From Clostridioides difficile (GTDB lineage: Bacteria; Bacillota; Clostridia; Peptostreptococcales; Peptostreptococcaceae), in assembly GCF_900243075.1 (NCBI RefSeq), contig NZ_OEZH01000133.1, forward strand, positions 1-64,000: DNA of 64,000 nucleotides, given 5' to 3'. Below, in pieces: positions 8,659 through 16,644 of this stretch (the first letter of the stretch is position 1; each line of letters opens with the position of its first letter). A program made the position numbers and the translations under genes. Below the pieces are notes generated by a model. The model made no database searches. It was not told the DNA's origin and worked only from the letters and a program-made list of their open reading frames with translations.

Positions 8659-8791
8659 ATAAAATTTCCTCCCTCAGATTTTTTACACTATATATTTTGC
8701 TTCATAAAATTCTGCTTTGTAAGTTTCTTTTTTTATTTGTGTTTTTTGTGTAACTAAATTGTAACTATTTTTTCAAGAGTTGTCAACTTGA

Positions 8792-8845
8792 CAAAAAAAT
8801 AGAAATATGCTTGTATAGTGTTTTCAACTATTCAAACATATTTCT
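8792..8845 (-). terminator. Terminator of ung
   Basis: A long stem (AGAAATATG.../...CATATTTCT, about 19 bp with mismatches that partly pair as G.U on the minus strand) is followed by a T run at 8792-8800 read leftward. Confidence 0.8.
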
Positions 8846-8906
8846 ATTAGTTACAACAATGTCATTGTTTATTGTTGTTTTGTTATTATTTTGTTACCTT
8901 TTATTT

Positions 8907-9581
8907 TTATATATTTTCTATTTGCCAATTGATAGGTTCTTTTCCTAACTTTTCCAAAATTTCATTTATCTTAGAGAAGTGTTTACATCCAAAAAAACCT
9001 TTACTTGCTGACAATGGGCTTGGATGAGGTGCTTCCAAAATATAATGCTTACTTGTATCAATCAACTCTACTTTTTTACGTGCATTACTTCCCCATAATA
9101 CAAAAATAACTGGGTCTTCACGTTTACTTAAAATAGATATTACTCTATCAGTGAAAATTTCCCAACCTTTATTCTTATGAGAATTAGCTTCATGTGCTCT
9201 AACAGTAAGAGCAGTATTTAAAAGTAACACTCCTTGGTCTGCCCAAGGCATCAAATATCCATTATTAGGTATAAAACACCCTAAATCATCTTTTAATTCT
9301 TTATACATATTCAATAGAGATGGTGGAGTTTTCACTTGTGGTTGAACTGAAAAAGCTAAACCATGAGCTTGATTATCTCCATGATATGGGTCTTGTCCTA
9401 ATATTAAAACTTTTGTATCTTTATATGAAGTGTGTTTTAAAGCTTCATATATATTGTGCATATTTGGAAAGATTTGTCGTGTTTTATATTCTTCTATAAG
9501 AAATTTTCTTAAATTTAAGTAGTAATCTTTTTCAAATTCTTCTTTCAATAATTCATCCCAATCATTTCCCAAATTAACCAT
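8907..9581 (-). CDS. ung: Uracil-DNA glycosylase
   Basis: Ung removes uracil from DNA to start base-excision repair. The product (224 residues from ATG 9581) has the family-1 water-activating motif [10 protein letters not shown] with catalytic Asp, the segment [24 protein letters not shown], and the DNA-minor-groove loop HPSPLSA near the C-terminus. The frame opens 12 nt earlier at TTG/GTG codons. I prefer ATG 9581 because GGTGAT is suitably spaced before it and the protein then begins MVNLGNDW, as the family does. Confidence 0.96.
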   Translation of the reverse strand: MVNLGNDWDELLKEEFEKDYYLNLRKFLIEEYKTRQIFPNMHNIYEALKHTSYKDTKVLILGQDPYHGDNQAHGLAFSVQPQVKTPPSLLNMYKELKDDLGCFIPNNGYLMPWADQGVLLLNTALTVRAHEANSHKNKGWEIFTDRVISILSKREDPVIFVLWGSNARKKVELIDTSKHYILEAPHPSPLSASKGFFGCKHFSKINEILEKLGKEPINWQIENI

Positions 9582-9617
9582 AATTATCACCAATTCCTTT
9601 CAATTATTTTTATTATT

Positions 9618-9989
9618 TTATTTAGAAATTATATCTTCTTGATTATCATTCTTTTCATTTGTATTTATTTTTATGCTCACTCTATTAGGTATACAAACTA
9701 TACTTTGACTTGGCTTATTTATAAAGCCAGTATGTACGCAAACCTTATCAGGACATGAAGCATCTACTATCTCAACCCCTCTATCATGAATCTTGACTAT
9801 GTTATACCCCCCTCTATTCTCTATTTTAAATTCTTCTTTGGCATTTATTGAAACAGTTTTATACAATTTATTATCTACATAAATCTCAATATTTCCAGCA
9901 TTTTTAGAATTTATAACATTTATTATCCCATAACATGCTGTAATAATAACCAAAACGCCCAAAATAAGAAGAATGTCTTTTTTCTTCAT
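9618..9989 (-). CDS. NusG_II domain membrane-anchored protein
   Basis: The 123-residue protein has one N-terminal transmembrane segment (about 6-24) and a NusG domain II-like beta fold on the outside (about 33-112), with the family signature VEIVDASCPDKVCVHTGFI and a following SIVCIPNRV. The conserved Cys pattern (SCPDKVC) marks this family. Such proteins are commonly linked to ApbE flavinyltransferases and other extracytoplasmic redox genes; here apbE is the divergent neighbour, 66 bp away. Function is not established. Confidence 0.86.
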   Translation of the reverse strand: MKKKDILLILGVLVIITACYGIINVINSKNAGNIEIYVDNKLYKTVSINAKEEFKIENRGGYNIVKIHDRGVEIVDASCPDKVCVHTGFINKPSQSIVCIPNRVSIKINTNEKNDNQEDIISK

Positions 9990-9995
9990 TTTTTG

Positions 9996-10048
9996 TCCTC
10001 CTATGAAATTATGTTATAATAAAATAATAACACAATTTCATAGGAGGA
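9996..10048. promoter_or_regulatory. Palindromic divergent promoter/operator between NusG_II and apbE genes
   Basis: Arms at 9996-10017 and 10027-10048 pair at 21 of 22 positions around a 9-bp A/T centre. The outer 15 bp (TCCTCCTATGAAATT and its complement) are perfect and include both genes' Shine-Dalgarno sequences. Each arm also holds an extended -10: TGTTATAAT rightward (10012-10020 region) and TGTTATTAT leftward. The symmetry beyond the ribosome-binding sites suggests a shared operator. The binding protein is unknown. Confidence 0.65.
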
Positions 10049-10055
10049 ATATACC

Positions 10056-11111
10056 ATGAATAAGAAAAAAATCACATTTATTTTTGTGATATTGATTTTA
10101 GCATTAATTTTATTTTCATTTTTTAGGAGTTCAAGCCAGAATACTAAATATAGTAAAACTAGCTACTACCTTGGTACAGTAAATGAAGTTACTGTATTTA
10201 ATGTAAAAGAATCCAAAAGTGATAAAATCTTAAATGAATGTGATTCAATTTTAAGATATATCGACAACAAAATGAGCACTCATATACCAGGAAGTGATGT
10301 TTCTAAGATAAATGATAATGCTGGTAAGAATTTTGTCAGAGTTTCTGATGATACATTCTTCGTTGTAAAAGAAGCCATACAATATTCCAAATTATCAGAT
10401 GGATATTTTGATATAACAATTGGTCCATTATCAAATTTATGGGCAATTGGAACAGATAAAGCTAAAGTGCCAAGTGATTCTGAGATACAAAAACTTCTGC
10501 CTCTTATTGATTATAAGAACATTGTATTGGATGAAAAAAATAAATCTATAAAATTAACCAAAGAAAATATGAAAATTGATTTAGGAGCAATAGCTAAAGG
10601 ATACGCTGCTGATAAAATTGTATCCTATTTAAAATCAGAGGACGTAAAAAAAGGTTTAGTAAACTTAGGAGGAAATATATTTACTTTAGAAGATGGTAAA
10701 AATGATAAACCCTTTAAAATAGGTATTCAAGACCCAACTAATAAAAATGGTGAGTCTATAGGAAACATAGAAACTACAAATAAATCTGTTGTTACCTCTG
10801 GAGTTTATGAAAGATTTATTGAAAAAAACGGAAAAATATATCATCATATGCTAAATCCATTTACAGGGTATCCTTTTGAAAACAACCTAAGTAGTGTTAC
10901 AATAATCTCTGATAAATCTATTCATTGTGATGCTTTATCCACTTCTACATTTGGACTTGGACTTGAGAAAGGTATGGATTTAATTAATAGCATTGATAAT
11001 GTAGATGCTATATTTATAACTAAGGATAAAAAAGTATACTTAACTAAGGGTATAAAAGATAATTTTAAACTTACAGATAAAGCTTTTTCTATTGAAAAAT
11101 TAAATAAATAA
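10056..11111 (+). CDS. apbE: FAD:protein FMN transferase
   Basis: ApbE covalently attaches FMN from FAD to Ser/Thr of target proteins such as Rnf and Nqr subunits. The 351-residue product has an N-terminal membrane anchor (about 5-24, no lipobox Cys) and an extracytoplasmic ApbE domain with YFDITIGPLSNLW, IDLGAIAKGYAAD and the metal/FAD region LVNLGGNIFT, then HHMLNPFTGYPFENNL and a late VTIISDKSIHCDALSTSTFGLG. Length and motifs fit the family. It is divergent from the NusG_II gene, with AGGAGGA 7 bp before its ATG. No obvious flavin acceptor protein lies in the window. Confidence 0.94.
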   Translation: MNKKKITFIFVILILALILFSFFRSSSQNTKYSKTSYYLGTVNEVTVFNVKESKSDKILNECDSILRYIDNKMSTHIPGSDVSKINDNAGKNFVRVSDDTFFVVKEAIQYSKLSDGYFDITIGPLSNLWAIGTDKAKVPSDSEIQKLLPLIDYKNIVLDEKNKSIKLTKENMKIDLGAIAKGYAADKIVSYLKSEDVKKGLVNLGGNIFTLEDGKNDKPFKIGIQDPTNKNGESIGNIETTNKSVVTSGVYERFIEKNGKIYHHMLNPFTGYPFENNLSSVTIISDKSIHCDALSTSTFGLGLEKGMDLINSIDNVDAIFITKDKKVYLTKGIKDNFKLTDKAFSIEKLNK

Positions 11112-11206
11112 TGAGTTTAAATAATAACTATATCTATATACATACAAAATACATAAGAATTTAAATAGTTATCACATAACTAATTCAAATTTAAGTTTTA
11201 TATAAA

Positions 11207-11261
11207 ATATGGTATATACTAAGTAATCTAAGACAAATTGTACTTATGTATATACCATATT
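11207..11261. terminator. Bidirectional terminator after apbE
   Basis: AATATGGTATATAC (11207-11220) pairs perfectly with GTATATACCATATT (11248-11261), between two convergent genes. Confidence 0.75.
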
Positions 11262-11285
11262 AATAGTTTAAATTTATATAAAATA

Positions 11286-11720
11286 CTATCCATTATTCTT
11301 TAACTTTCGATAGTAAATAACTCCTACAACATACAAAACAATCCATAAAACAGATAGATATATAATGATTACTAATGAGTTGTATATATCTAAGGCGTTT
11401 AGTACAGAGAAAACAAAAGCAGATATAGGAATTATAATCATACACACAATATAAGCATATCGTCCTGCTTTATCTCTATACATAACATTCCTTTCATCTT
11501 GAAGGTTTATTTTTTCTTCTTCTAGCTTTTCTTTGTATTCTTCCTTGTGCTTATTCCAGTAAAAATATCGATAAATTATAGAAATTCCATTAAGTCCAAA
11601 TCCTCCTGATAAACCAACAAGCAAAGAACTTAACTTATCCTTAGTTATTAAACAAGAAAACAAGAAAGTAGCTCCTAGAACTACATATACAATTCCTCTT
11701 CTTAAATTCCTTTTTTCCAT
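11286..11720 (-). CDS. Small four-helix membrane protein paired with an XRE regulator
   Basis: I do not recognise a named family with certainty. The 144-residue protein has four hydrophobic segments (about 9-25, 30-48, 88-108, 113-135). A charged cytoplasmic stretch in the middle (about 55-85) is rich in Lys/Glu, including KHKEEYKEKLEEEKINLQDER. It sits 3 bp downstream of a small XRE-type regulator on the same strand, a pairing common in Firmicutes where the regulator controls itself and the membrane protein. Transport or sensing roles are possible; no function is assigned. Confidence 0.75.
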   Translation of the reverse strand: MEKRNLRRGIVYVVLGATFLFSCLITKDKLSSLLVGLSGGFGLNGISIIYRYFYWNKHKEEYKEKLEEEKINLQDERNVMYRDKAGRYAYIVCMIIIPISAFVFSVLNALDIYNSLVIIIYLSVLWIVLYVVGVIYYRKLKNNG

Positions 11721-11723
11721 AAA

Positions 11724-11921
11724 TTATATCTCCTTCCATAAAAAGATTTCTTCAATCGACATTTCAAAAAAATCAGATATCTGAAATGCAAGTTCTAAAG
11801 ATGGATTATATTTTCCATTTTCAATAGAACTAATCGTTTGCCTTGAAACCTTAAGAATTTTTGCAAAGTCCTCTTGATTAAGACCTTTTTTCTTTCTCAA
11901 AGCTTCTACACAATTTTTCAA
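11724..11921 (-). CDS. XRE-family HTH transcriptional regulator
   Basis: The 65-residue protein is almost entirely a Cro/C1-type helix-turn-helix: RKKKGLNQEDFAKILKVSRQTISSIENGKYNPSLELAFQISDFF, then the C-terminal MSIEEIFLW typical of the small YozG-like group. A longer frame opens at 11972, but GGAGGAG lies 6 bp before a TTG at 11921. That start gives the family N-terminus KNCVEALRKKKG, so I choose it. The 5' region carries two copies of a GTAAAG/CTTTAC palindrome, suggesting autoregulation. It is co-transcribed with the downstream membrane protein. Confidence 0.88.
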   Translation of the reverse strand: MKNCVEALRKKKGLNQEDFAKILKVSRQTISSIENGKYNPSLELAFQISDFFEMSIEEIFLWKEI

Positions 11922-11940
11922 AAATATCTCCTCCTTCATT

Positions 11941-11956
11941 GTAAAGTTTCCTTTAC
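11941..11956. promoter_or_regulatory. Operator site 1 of the XRE regulator
   Basis: GTAAAGTTTCCTTTAC is an inverted repeat with a 4-bp centre, just upstream of the start region. Its reverse complement recurs at 11987-12002, and A/T-rich -10-like sequence lies between the two. Confidence 0.7.
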
Positions 11957-11983
11957 ATATATAATATATCATATTACTATTTT

Positions 11984-12005
11984 ATTGTAAAGGAAACTTT
12001 ACAAT
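11984..12005. promoter_or_regulatory. Operator site 2 of the XRE regulator
   Basis: ATTGTAAAG GAAA CTTTACAAT is a perfect 9-bp inverted repeat. Its 16-bp core is identical to operator site 1 in reverse orientation; the centres lie 46 bp apart. Two sites flanking a promoter are typical for a self-repressing XRE protein. Confidence 0.7.
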
Positions 12006-12009
12006 AAGC

Positions 12010-12041
12010 ATATAAAAATAGACATTTCATGAGAAATGCCT
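12010..12041 (-). terminator. Terminator at the end of the PTS/peptidase gene run
   Basis: On the minus strand AGGCATTTC TCAT GAAATGTCT forms a 9-bp stem with one G.U, followed by a T-rich tract (12010-12019). Confidence 0.75.
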
Positions 12042-12116
12042 ACCATTATATATATTTATTTTTATAATTGAAGAGCCTACTTTTTTATATTTTCAATAAA
12101 TAATTCAACCAAATTT

Positions 12117-13295
12117 TTATAGAGACTTTAAAAATAAATCCATTCTATTTAGAGCTTCAATTACATTTTCTTTTTGAGTTCCTAAATTTATTCTAACATA
12201 GTTTTCACCATCTTTTACAAAATGACTTCCATCTTCTAATAATACCCCTGTATCAATAGCCAACTTATCTGTAAATTCACTTGCACTTATACCTAATCCA
12301 CTTATATCCATCCAAGCTAAATAAGATGATTCCATCTTCATCAATTTTATCTTACTATATTTATTTACCCAAGCTTCTAAAAGTTCATAATTTGATTTTA
12401 TATATTCATTTACACCACTTAACCATTCGTGACACTCATTATATGCAGTTATCAATCCTAATATTCCAAATACATTTGGAGAAGTTATAGAGTTTTGCTT
12501 TAGTTTATCTCTAAATCTATCTCTTATATTCTTATTTATAACTATTGAGTAAGAAGTCTTTAATCCTCCAAGATTAAATCCTTTGTTTGGTGATGTCAAT
12601 AGAATAACATTTTCTAAAAGCTCTTTTTCAATCTTAAGTATTGAATTAAATTCACCATAGTGAATATGCTCTGCATGTACTTCATCTGCAACCAAAATAA
12701 CATTATTTTCTTTACATATAGTTGCTACTCTTGTCATTTCTTCAATTGTCCATATTCTTCCAGATGGATTATGCGGTGTACAAAACATCATTAATTTAGG
12801 TTTATTTTCCTTAATTTGGGCTTCTAATTTATCAAAATTTATATAATATCTATCATTTACAACATCTAATGTGTTACAAACTACATTTACACCCTGTTTT
12901 TTTGCTGATGATTCAAAAGGGTCATAAACTGGTGTATTTAATATTATACTATCACCTTTTTTACAAAAAGCTTGCACTACATAATGAAGTGTCGATACAG
13001 TTCCATAAGTTAATGTAATCCATTCTCTTTTTACATTTACCTCATGCATATTTTTTTGCCATCCAATAACTGAATCATAAAATTCATCGTAACAGTATGT
13101 ATATCCAAATACCCCTCTTTTTACAGCCTCAATAAATTTATCTTCTATTTCTGTTGGTATTTTGAAATCCATATCAGCAATCCACATTGGTACAAAATCT
13201 TCTTTAATATCTCCAAACTTATCTCTTATGATATTTAAATCCCATTTTCTACACTTTTCACTTATTCTATCTGGTCTATCATCAAAATTATACAT
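12117..13295 (-). CDS. PatB/MalY-type pyridoxal-phosphate C-S lyase (cystathionine beta-lyase-like)
   Basis: The 392-residue fold-type I PLP enzyme starts YNFDDRPDRISEKCRKWD and contains WIADMDFKIP, both typical of PatB/MalY. It also has FCTPHNPSGRIWT, VADEVHAEH (cofactor Asp) and SPNKGFNLGGLK, which holds the PLP lysine. Relatives cleave cystathionine or cysteine to pyruvate, ammonia and a thiol or sulfide; some also act as aminotransferases. It is the last gene of a leftward run with an M24 aminopeptidase and PTS genes, suggesting use of sulfur amino acids released from peptides. The exact substrate is not evident. Confidence 0.88.
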   Translation of the reverse strand: MYNFDDRPDRISEKCRKWDLNIIRDKFGDIKEDFVPMWIADMDFKIPTEIEDKFIEAVKRGVFGYTYCYDEFYDSVIGWQKNMHEVNVKREWITLTYGTVSTLHYVVQAFCKKGDSIILNTPVYDPFESSAKKQGVNVVCNTLDVVNDRYYINFDKLEAQIKENKPKLMMFCTPHNPSGRIWTIEEMTRVATICKENNVILVADEVHAEHIHYGEFNSILKIEKELLENVILLTSPNKGFNLGGLKTSYSIVINKNIRDRFRDKLKQNSITSPNVFGILGLITAYNECHEWLSGVNEYIKSNYELLEAWVNKYSKIKLMKMESSYLAWMDISGLGISASEFTDKLAIDTGVLLEDGSHFVKDGENYVRINLGTQKENVIEALNRMDLFLKSL

Positions 13296-13348
13296 TTAAA
13301 TTTACCTCTTCTTTTCTTATTGTTATGAAATATTTATCTAATTTATTT

Positions 13349-14413
13349 TTAGCTTACAACTATTAAATCCTTAGTAGATGTAGTCAACCTCACACATCCA
13401 CCTTGTGTTATAAGTACATCATCTTCTATTCTTACGCCTCCTAGAGTTGGAACATATATACCTGGCTCTATAGTTACAATCATTCCTTCTTTTAATACTT
13501 CATTTGATTCAGGAGCTAATACAGGATATTCGTGAACCATAATTCCTACACCATGACCTAGATTATGACCAAAATTATCAGCATATCCATATGAGCTAAT
13601 TATATCTCTTGCAACTTTATCTATTTCACCAGTAGTCATTCCTGGTTTTAAAACCTTTATACACTCTTCATTTGCTTCTCTTACTATATTATATATTTCT
13701 TCTAACTCTTTATTTATAGTCCCCATACAAATGGTTCTAGTAATATCTGAACAATAATTATTGTACTTAGCACCAAAATCAAAAGTAACAAAATCTCCAT
13801 ACTCTATAATTTTTTCACTTGCTTTTCCATGAGGTAATGCTCCTCTAAGTCCAGACGCAACTATTGTATCAAAAGATTCTTTTTGACCACCTAACTCTTT
13901 TATAAACCTAACAATTTCATTTTCAACTTGCTTTTCAGTCATACCAACTTTTATAAAATCAATTATATGATAAAATGTAGCATCGACTATTTCACAAGCT
14001 TTTTTTATATATTTTATTTCGTCTTCATTTTTTGATTCCCTTAATGTAGATAAATCAACTGATTTTAAGGTTGCACTTAACTTATTACTCATACTTCTAT
14101 AGGAATCAAAAGATACTTCATTTCCTTCAAATCCAATTTTTCTTATATTCTGCTCTCTACAAATATCATTAATTATATCGAAATGAGTTCTAGTTTTGTC
14201 CATTAATACTACATTAAACAAGCTCGATTTTCTTTTAACTTCTTCAAAATATCTAAAATCTACTATTATATATTGTGCTTCTTTCGTTATAAAAACATAA
14301 CCTGAAGAACTAAATAGATTTCCAACATAAAACTTATTTGTAGGACTATTGATAAGAAATCCATCTATATCATATTCTCTAAGATACGCTCTTACTTTTT
14401 CTATCTTCTCCAT
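13349..14413 (-). CDS. M24 family Xaa-Pro-type aminopeptidase
   Basis: The 354-residue protein has a creatinase-like N-terminal domain (about 1-125) and a pita-bread metallopeptidase domain (about 130-350). The dinuclear metal ligands are visible: Asp in FDFGAKYNNYCSDITRT, His in GHNLGHGVGIMVHEYP, Glu in TIEPGIYVP and Glu in GGVRIEDDVLIT. It probably removes N-terminal residues next to proline from peptides in the cytoplasm. GGCGGTGGAG lies upstream of the ATG. It sits between the PTS IIC gene and the PatB/MalY gene. Confidence 0.92.
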   Translation of the reverse strand: MEKIEKVRAYLREYDIDGFLINSPTNKFYVGNLFSSSGYVFITKEAQYIIVDFRYFEEVKRKSSLFNVVLMDKTRTHFDIINDICREQNIRKIGFEGNEVSFDSYRSMSNKLSATLKSVDLSTLRESKNEDEIKYIKKACEIVDATFYHIIDFIKVGMTEKQVENEIVRFIKELGGQKESFDTIVASGLRGALPHGKASEKIIEYGDFVTFDFGAKYNNYCSDITRTICMGTINKELEEIYNIVREANEECIKVLKPGMTTGEIDKVARDIISSYGYADNFGHNLGHGVGIMVHEYPVLAPESNEVLKEGMIVTIEPGIYVPTLGGVRIEDDVLITQGGCVRLTTSTKDLIVVS

Positions 14414-14451
14414 ATCTTATCTCCACCGCCTTTAATTAATCATATAGGTAA

Positions 14452-14481
14452 GGCTGGTAATATTAAACCATATTACCAGCC
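14452..14481 (-). other. Hairpin between PTS IIC and aminopeptidase genes
   Basis: GGCTGGTAATAT and ATATTACCAGCC form a perfect 12-bp stem with a 6-nt loop. No T run follows on the minus strand. It may therefore be a partial attenuator or RNA-processing/stability element rather than a full terminator. Confidence 0.55.
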
Positions 14482-14511
14482 AAGGTTATTTATAGATAGT
14501 AAAATTAAATA

Positions 14512-15774
14512 CTAGTCGATATAATCTACAACAAGTTTACCATCTTTTATTAATTTATTTCTGTAGAATATATTTCCTACTGCTATGAATATAGCACCAA
14601 CTGCTATACCTATTACATATCCAAATAAGTTATCTACTAGAGGCCATGCCCATACAGCTGACTCTGGGAACCATTGAATTGCTCCTAAAATTATACCTGT
14701 AATAGCTCCTATTACACTTCCTACTATGTTTAAAGGTATAACAAAACCTGGTCTTTCAAGTGCAAATGGTATTGCTCCTTCAGATATACCCATAAATGAT
14801 AAGAATATAGAAGTTTTTCCTGCTTGATAGAATTGTCTATCATATACTCTTCTTCCTACTAATCTTTTATCTAATAATGTTGTTAATCCTAATCCAATTG
14901 GAGGAACAACTATAGCTATTGTTCTTGCTGTTATTGGCAGTACATTTTCTGTAGTTAAACCAAGTGCAACGAATCCTGCTGCTTTGTTTATTGGTCCTCC
15001 TAAGTCAAATGCTGTAGCTGCTGCTAAAGCTGTTGCATATACATATTCTCCAGCTGCTCCTGCTGCTGTTAAAAAGTTTTTCATACTTTCATTAATTAAT
15101 CCACCAAATGGAGTTATTATAAATATCATCAATACCATACAAGCTAATGATGCTATTAATGGTATTAAAAATGTTGTTTTAAAAGCTAACCAGTTGTGAG
15201 AAACTTTTATAGATTTGTTTAACCATTTTACAAAATATCCTATTATGAATGCTATTAATATTGCACCTAGAAATCCTGATGCAACTGGAACAACTTCAGT
15301 CCATTGTCCATCCACAAATTGTGGTACACCTACAGGTTTGTTAGCTATATATCCACCTATAAATCCTGCGATTAAAGCTGTTTTTCCACCTATAGAGTTT
15401 GCACAAAATGCTGCAAATAGTGGTATTGCAAAGCCAAATAAAGTAAATCCGAAATTTGACATTAATTGTGCCATATTTAAGAGACTAAGTTTGAATCCTG
15501 TAAATTCTCCTGAATTCATAGCATCAACTATACCTACAGATGGGTCAAGTCCTAATATAGCATATGGTATTAATTGAGATAAAGCCCCTATAAGTCCACC
15601 CATTACTAAAACTGGTATCATATATGATATACCTGTCATTATATGTTTACTTATTTCCTTCCATTTTCCATTTCCCTTTGATTGAGTTGGATTAGATGGA
15701 GTAGATTTTCCTACATTATTTCCTCCTGTTGTAGAAGCACCTGAACTGTTTATAACTTTTTTCTTAATTGCCAT
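14512..15774 (-). CDS. PTS fructose-family IIC component
   Basis: This is the membrane channel subunit of a fructose-family PTS permease, moving and presenting a sugar for phosphorylation. The 420-residue protein has about ten hydrophobic segments after a Ser/Gly/Asn-rich cytoplasmic N-terminus (about 1-40). Typical fructose IIC stretches include ISYMIPVLVMGGLIGAL, GGYIANKPVGVPQFVDG, FDLGGPINKAA and FMGISEGAIPFA. IIA and IIB are separate upstream genes. The sugar cannot be read from the sequence; adjacent peptidase genes hint at something other than free fructose. Confidence 0.92.
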   Translation of the reverse strand: MAIKKKVINSSGASTTGGNNVGKSTPSNPTQSKGNGKWKEISKHIMTGISYMIPVLVMGGLIGALSQLIPYAILGLDPSVGIVDAMNSGEFTGFKLSLLNMAQLMSNFGFTLFGFAIPLFAAFCANSIGGKTALIAGFIGGYIANKPVGVPQFVDGQWTEVVPVASGFLGAILIAFIIGYFVKWLNKSIKVSHNWLAFKTTFLIPLIASLACMVLMIFIITPFGGLINESMKNFLTAAGAAGEYVYATALAAATAFDLGGPINKAAGFVALGLTTENVLPITARTIAIVVPPIGLGLTTLLDKRLVGRRVYDRQFYQAGKTSIFLSFMGISEGAIPFALERPGFVIPLNIVGSVIGAITGIILGAIQWFPESAVWAWPLVDNLFGYVIGIAVGAIFIAVGNIFYRNKLIKDGKLVVDYID

Positions 15775-15798
15775 TCTATTTCCTCCACAATAAATTTA

Positions 15799-16116
15799 TT
15801 ATATTCCTAAATCTTCTTCTATTTCTTTTATAACACCCTCTGCATTTTTTATAGCTTCTTGTAATTCAACTTCATAAACTTCACAACCATCAAATCTTTC
15901 CATACCTTCTGGTGTTATTGCTACTGCATGTATTATCATAGTTGCTCCTAATATATCATCTCTTGTTAACTCATTTTGCACACCATCTGCACCTTGAGTT
16001 TCAACTTTTGCTTCATAACCTAATGCCTTTGCTGCTTGCTCTATTGCTTCTGCTGCCATGAAAGTGTGAGCTAGTCCCATTGGACAAGCACATAATGCTA
16101 CTAATTTTTTATTCAT
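15799..16116 (-). CDS. PTS fructose-family IIB component
   Basis: The 105-residue cytoplasmic phosphocarrier has the family N-terminus LVALCACPMGLAHTFMAAEA; the phosphorylated Cys is most likely Cys11 of the ACP motif. It passes phosphate from IIA to the sugar bound at IIC. The length is typical for a free-standing IIB. It lies 24 bp upstream of the IIC gene in the same operon. Confidence 0.94.
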   Translation of the reverse strand: MNKKLVALCACPMGLAHTFMAAEAIEQAAKALGYEAKVETQGADGVQNELTRDDILGATMIIHAVAITPEGMERFDGCEVYEVELQEAIKNAEGVIKEIEEDLGI

Positions 16117-16174
16117 TTTAAATTCCTCCTATTTTTTTATTAATTATTTGTTTTATCTTAACCTTAGTGTTTAA

Positions 16175-16630
16175 TTATAAACCTAAAGCTTCATTTATTA
16201 AGTTAGATATTTCTTCAGTATCATTACTCTTTAAAAGAGAATCTTTAAAATCTTTATTTATTAATTTTCTTGAAAGAGATGACAATAATTTAAGGTGAAT
16301 ATTTTCTTTACTTTTTCCTGGCATAAGTAAGCTTATTGCCAATTTAACATTGTCTTCACCTTCATTCCAAACAACACCCTCATTAAACTTCAACACTACT
16401 ACTGCTGGGTTTTCAATTGCATCGTTTTTAGTATGAGGTATTGCTATAGATTCACCTAAATTTGTAGTAAATTGTTCTTCTCTAGCCATTAAACCTTCAT
16501 ATACCAGATTTTCATCTTCTGTTAAGTTTAATTCTTTAGCTTTTTTTGCTATAAATTTTAAAACATCAACCTTTGATTTAGCATCAACGTTTAAAAACAC
16601 ATATTCTTTGTTAAATATGTTTGTTCCCAT
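16175..16630 (-). CDS. PTS fructose/mannitol-family IIA component
   Basis: The 151-residue protein is a stand-alone PTS EIIA type-2 domain. The active His66 lies in SIAIPHTKNDAI, preceded by LMAREEQFTTNLGE, the normal context for HPr-dependent phosphorylation. It feeds phosphate to the IIB encoded next. It follows the PRD activator gene by 14 bp, which supports a single operon. Confidence 0.94.
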   Translation of the reverse strand: MGTNIFNKEYVFLNVDAKSKVDVLKFIAKKAKELNLTEDENLVYEGLMAREEQFTTNLGESIAIPHTKNDAIENPAVVVLKFNEGVVWNEGEDNVKLAISLLMPGKSKENIHLKLLSSLSRKLINKDFKDSLLKSNDTEEISNLINEALGL

Positions 16631-16644
16631 TATTAACTTCCTCC

